From Actinomycetes bacterium (lineage in GTDB: Bacteria > Actinomycetota > Acidimicrobiia > Acidimicrobiales > Acidimicrobiaceae): a DNA stretch of 6,432 nt. Under the pieces are notes generated by a model, which saw only the letters and a list, made by a program, of their open reading frames with translations, searched no databases and was not told the DNA's origin. This document shows positions 6,005 to 6,432 of the stretch, in pieces. How positions within the stretch are numbered: position 1 is the stretch's first letter; the number at the start of each line of letters is the position of its first letter. Made by a program: the position numbers and the translations under genes. The stretch covers positions 1 to 6,432 of the forward strand of contig JAKBSX010000179.1 of the NCBI GenBank assembly GCA_021844725.1, written 5' to 3'.

Positions 6005-6215
6005 ACTACCGAAAGTTTCTGGAACTCAAGCGATTAGAGCTTTAGAAAGTCTTGGATTTGTTGTTGTAAGACAACGTGGAAGTCATGTGGTGATGCGAAA
6101 GGGTTCGACCGGATGCGTGATACCAAACCACAAAGAGATCAAGAGCGGCACTTTGGCGGGCGTACTTCGTCAGGCCGGAGTGCCGCTAGAAGAATTCCTT
6201 CGAGCGCTTCATTGA
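5997..6215 (+). CDS. hicA: HicA-family mRNA interferase toxin
   Basis: A 72-residue dsRBD-like toxin that cleaves mRNA independently of the ribosome and is neutralised by HicB. Family features are the opening PKLPKVSGTQAIRALESLGF (2-21), the core RQRGSHVVMRK (25-35) with the catalytic His30, then PNHKEIKSGTLAGVLRQAG (43-61) and a final helix. The length is normal and no disruption is seen, so the toxin should be active if expressed. I start it at GTG 5997, because homology begins at the codon just after it and this gives an eight-base overlap with the hicB stop (6002-6004). The frame is open further upstream to ATG 5961, but that would add 12 non-family residues inside hicB. There is no Shine-Dalgarno before the GTG, so translation is probably coupled to hicB, which keeps toxin yield below antitoxin yield. 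Confidence 0.88.
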   Translation: MPKLPKVSGTQAIRALESLGFVVVRQRGSHVVMRKGSTGCVIPNHKEIKSGTLAGVLRQAGVPLEEFLRALH

Positions 6216-6305
6216 TGAACTAATGACACTGGACGTTGTTTGACAAGTATCTGGTTGGTTTCATGGGTGGCGGTAATGACTGATCAGTTATGAATTTGCT
6301 CTACT
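6216..6305. other. Short spacer between hicA and the tandem array, with a 10-bp palindrome
   Basis: ACTGATCAGT at 6279-6288 is a perfect palindrome without a loop, so it would suit a dimeric protein better than a hairpin. TTGACA at 6240-6245 matches a -35 box, but no TAnnnT lies at 16-18 bases from it. No T-rich terminator follows hicA. Confidence 0.25.
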
Positions 6306-6432
6306 CAAAACCCAACAAAAACCCAACAAAAACCCAACAAAAACCCAACAAAAACCCAACAAAAACCCAACAAAAACCCAACAATGGCATTTCACGGCGT
6401 ACCATTTGATTACATATTGCTGCAGCTACCCA
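6301..6432 (-). CDS. Possible C-terminal end of an unknown protein, partial at right edge
   Basis: On the minus strand one frame is open from the window edge to TAG at 6303-6301 (43 codons), and the other two minus frames stop within seven codons of the edge. It reads about 17 ordinary residues (with AAAICNQMVRREMP), then 26 residues encoded mostly by the tandem array, a hydrophobic repeat of GFCWVFVGFLL, ending in Glu. Openness through the array means nothing because the repeat has no stops, so support comes from only about 17 codons. It may be a gene whose end was replaced by the repeat, or chance. I do not recognise it. Confidence 0.2.
   Translation of the reverse strand, partial: WVAAAICNQMVRREMPLLGFCWVFVGFLLGFCWVFVGFLLGFE
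6306..6382. repeat. Tandem repeat, seven copies of AAAAACCCAAC (11 bp)
   Basis: The array is seven contiguous 11-base units, identical except for the first base of the first copy (C instead of A). It contains an A5 run in every unit, spaced 11 bp apart, close to one helical turn, so the DNA is expected to be bent. The opposite strand has seven GGG runs separated by eight bases. An 11-bp unit changes frame at every copy, so copy-number change by slippage would shift any frame crossing it. Neither strand of the unit contains a stop codon in any frame. Confidence 0.97.

Noticed and set aside
6240..6268. TTGACA after hicA as a promoter
   Set aside because: No TAnnnT hexamer lies at 16-18 bp, and there is no clear gene to drive.
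6306..6382. The tandem array as a CRISPR
   Set aside because: Units are 11 bp and contiguous, without unique spacers, and no cas gene is present.
6290..6409. Plus-strand 39-codon frame from ATG 6290 through the array (KPNKNPTKTQQ repeats)
   Set aside because: The repeat has no stop in any frame, so openness is trivial. There is no Shine-Dalgarno and the frame ends soon after the array.

Overview
The window looks like a stretch of bacterial chromosome of moderate G+C (by eye a little under half, not counted). It most likely comes from an actinobacterium or a close relative. The pointers are glmM followed directly by glmS, a GlmS with the 'DTLLGR...DEMR' segment that I associate with actinobacterial versions, and two leaderless-looking starts (TAnnnT, six bases, then ATG). 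The assignment is an inference; no rRNA or other taxonomic marker is present.

Positions 1-2540 (+) hold the amino-sugar pathway: the 3' part of glmM (phosphoglucosamine mutase) and complete glmS (glutamine--fructose-6-phosphate aminotransferase). Together they feed UDP-GlcNAc synthesis for the cell wall. glmS seems to have its own leaderless promoter.

Positions 2514-4342 (-) hold a two-gene unit running towards glmS: a divergent SAM-dependent methyltransferase, then a GT4 glycosyltransferase. They share a reading frame and are separated by one TAG stop plus 16 sense codons. The glycosyltransferase overlaps the end of glmS by 27 bp, tail to tail. The methyltransferase appears to have lost one base near its 5' end: a well-placed -10 box and ATG lie in the neighbouring frame, and restoring one A would join them to the body of the gene.

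Positions 4595-4667 (+) are tRNA-Arg(UCG). Everything to its right looks like accessory DNA: the C-terminal remnant of a DHA2-type MFS drug transporter (4879-5322), about 470 bp without a convincing gene but with a strong hairpin/terminator and a good promoter, a HicB-HicA toxin-antitoxin pair in the order antitoxin then toxin (5798-6215), and a seven-copy 11-bp tandem repeat (6306-6382). The repeat's A5 tracts are phased close to one helical turn. The tRNA is a plausible old integration site, but no integrase or duplicated tRNA end is visible.

The most useful observations are the methyltransferase frameshift, the phased A-tract array, the glmM metal-loop Arg-to-Trp change at the left edge, and the reversed, overlapping hicBA pair. 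I did not find a clearly new biological system.
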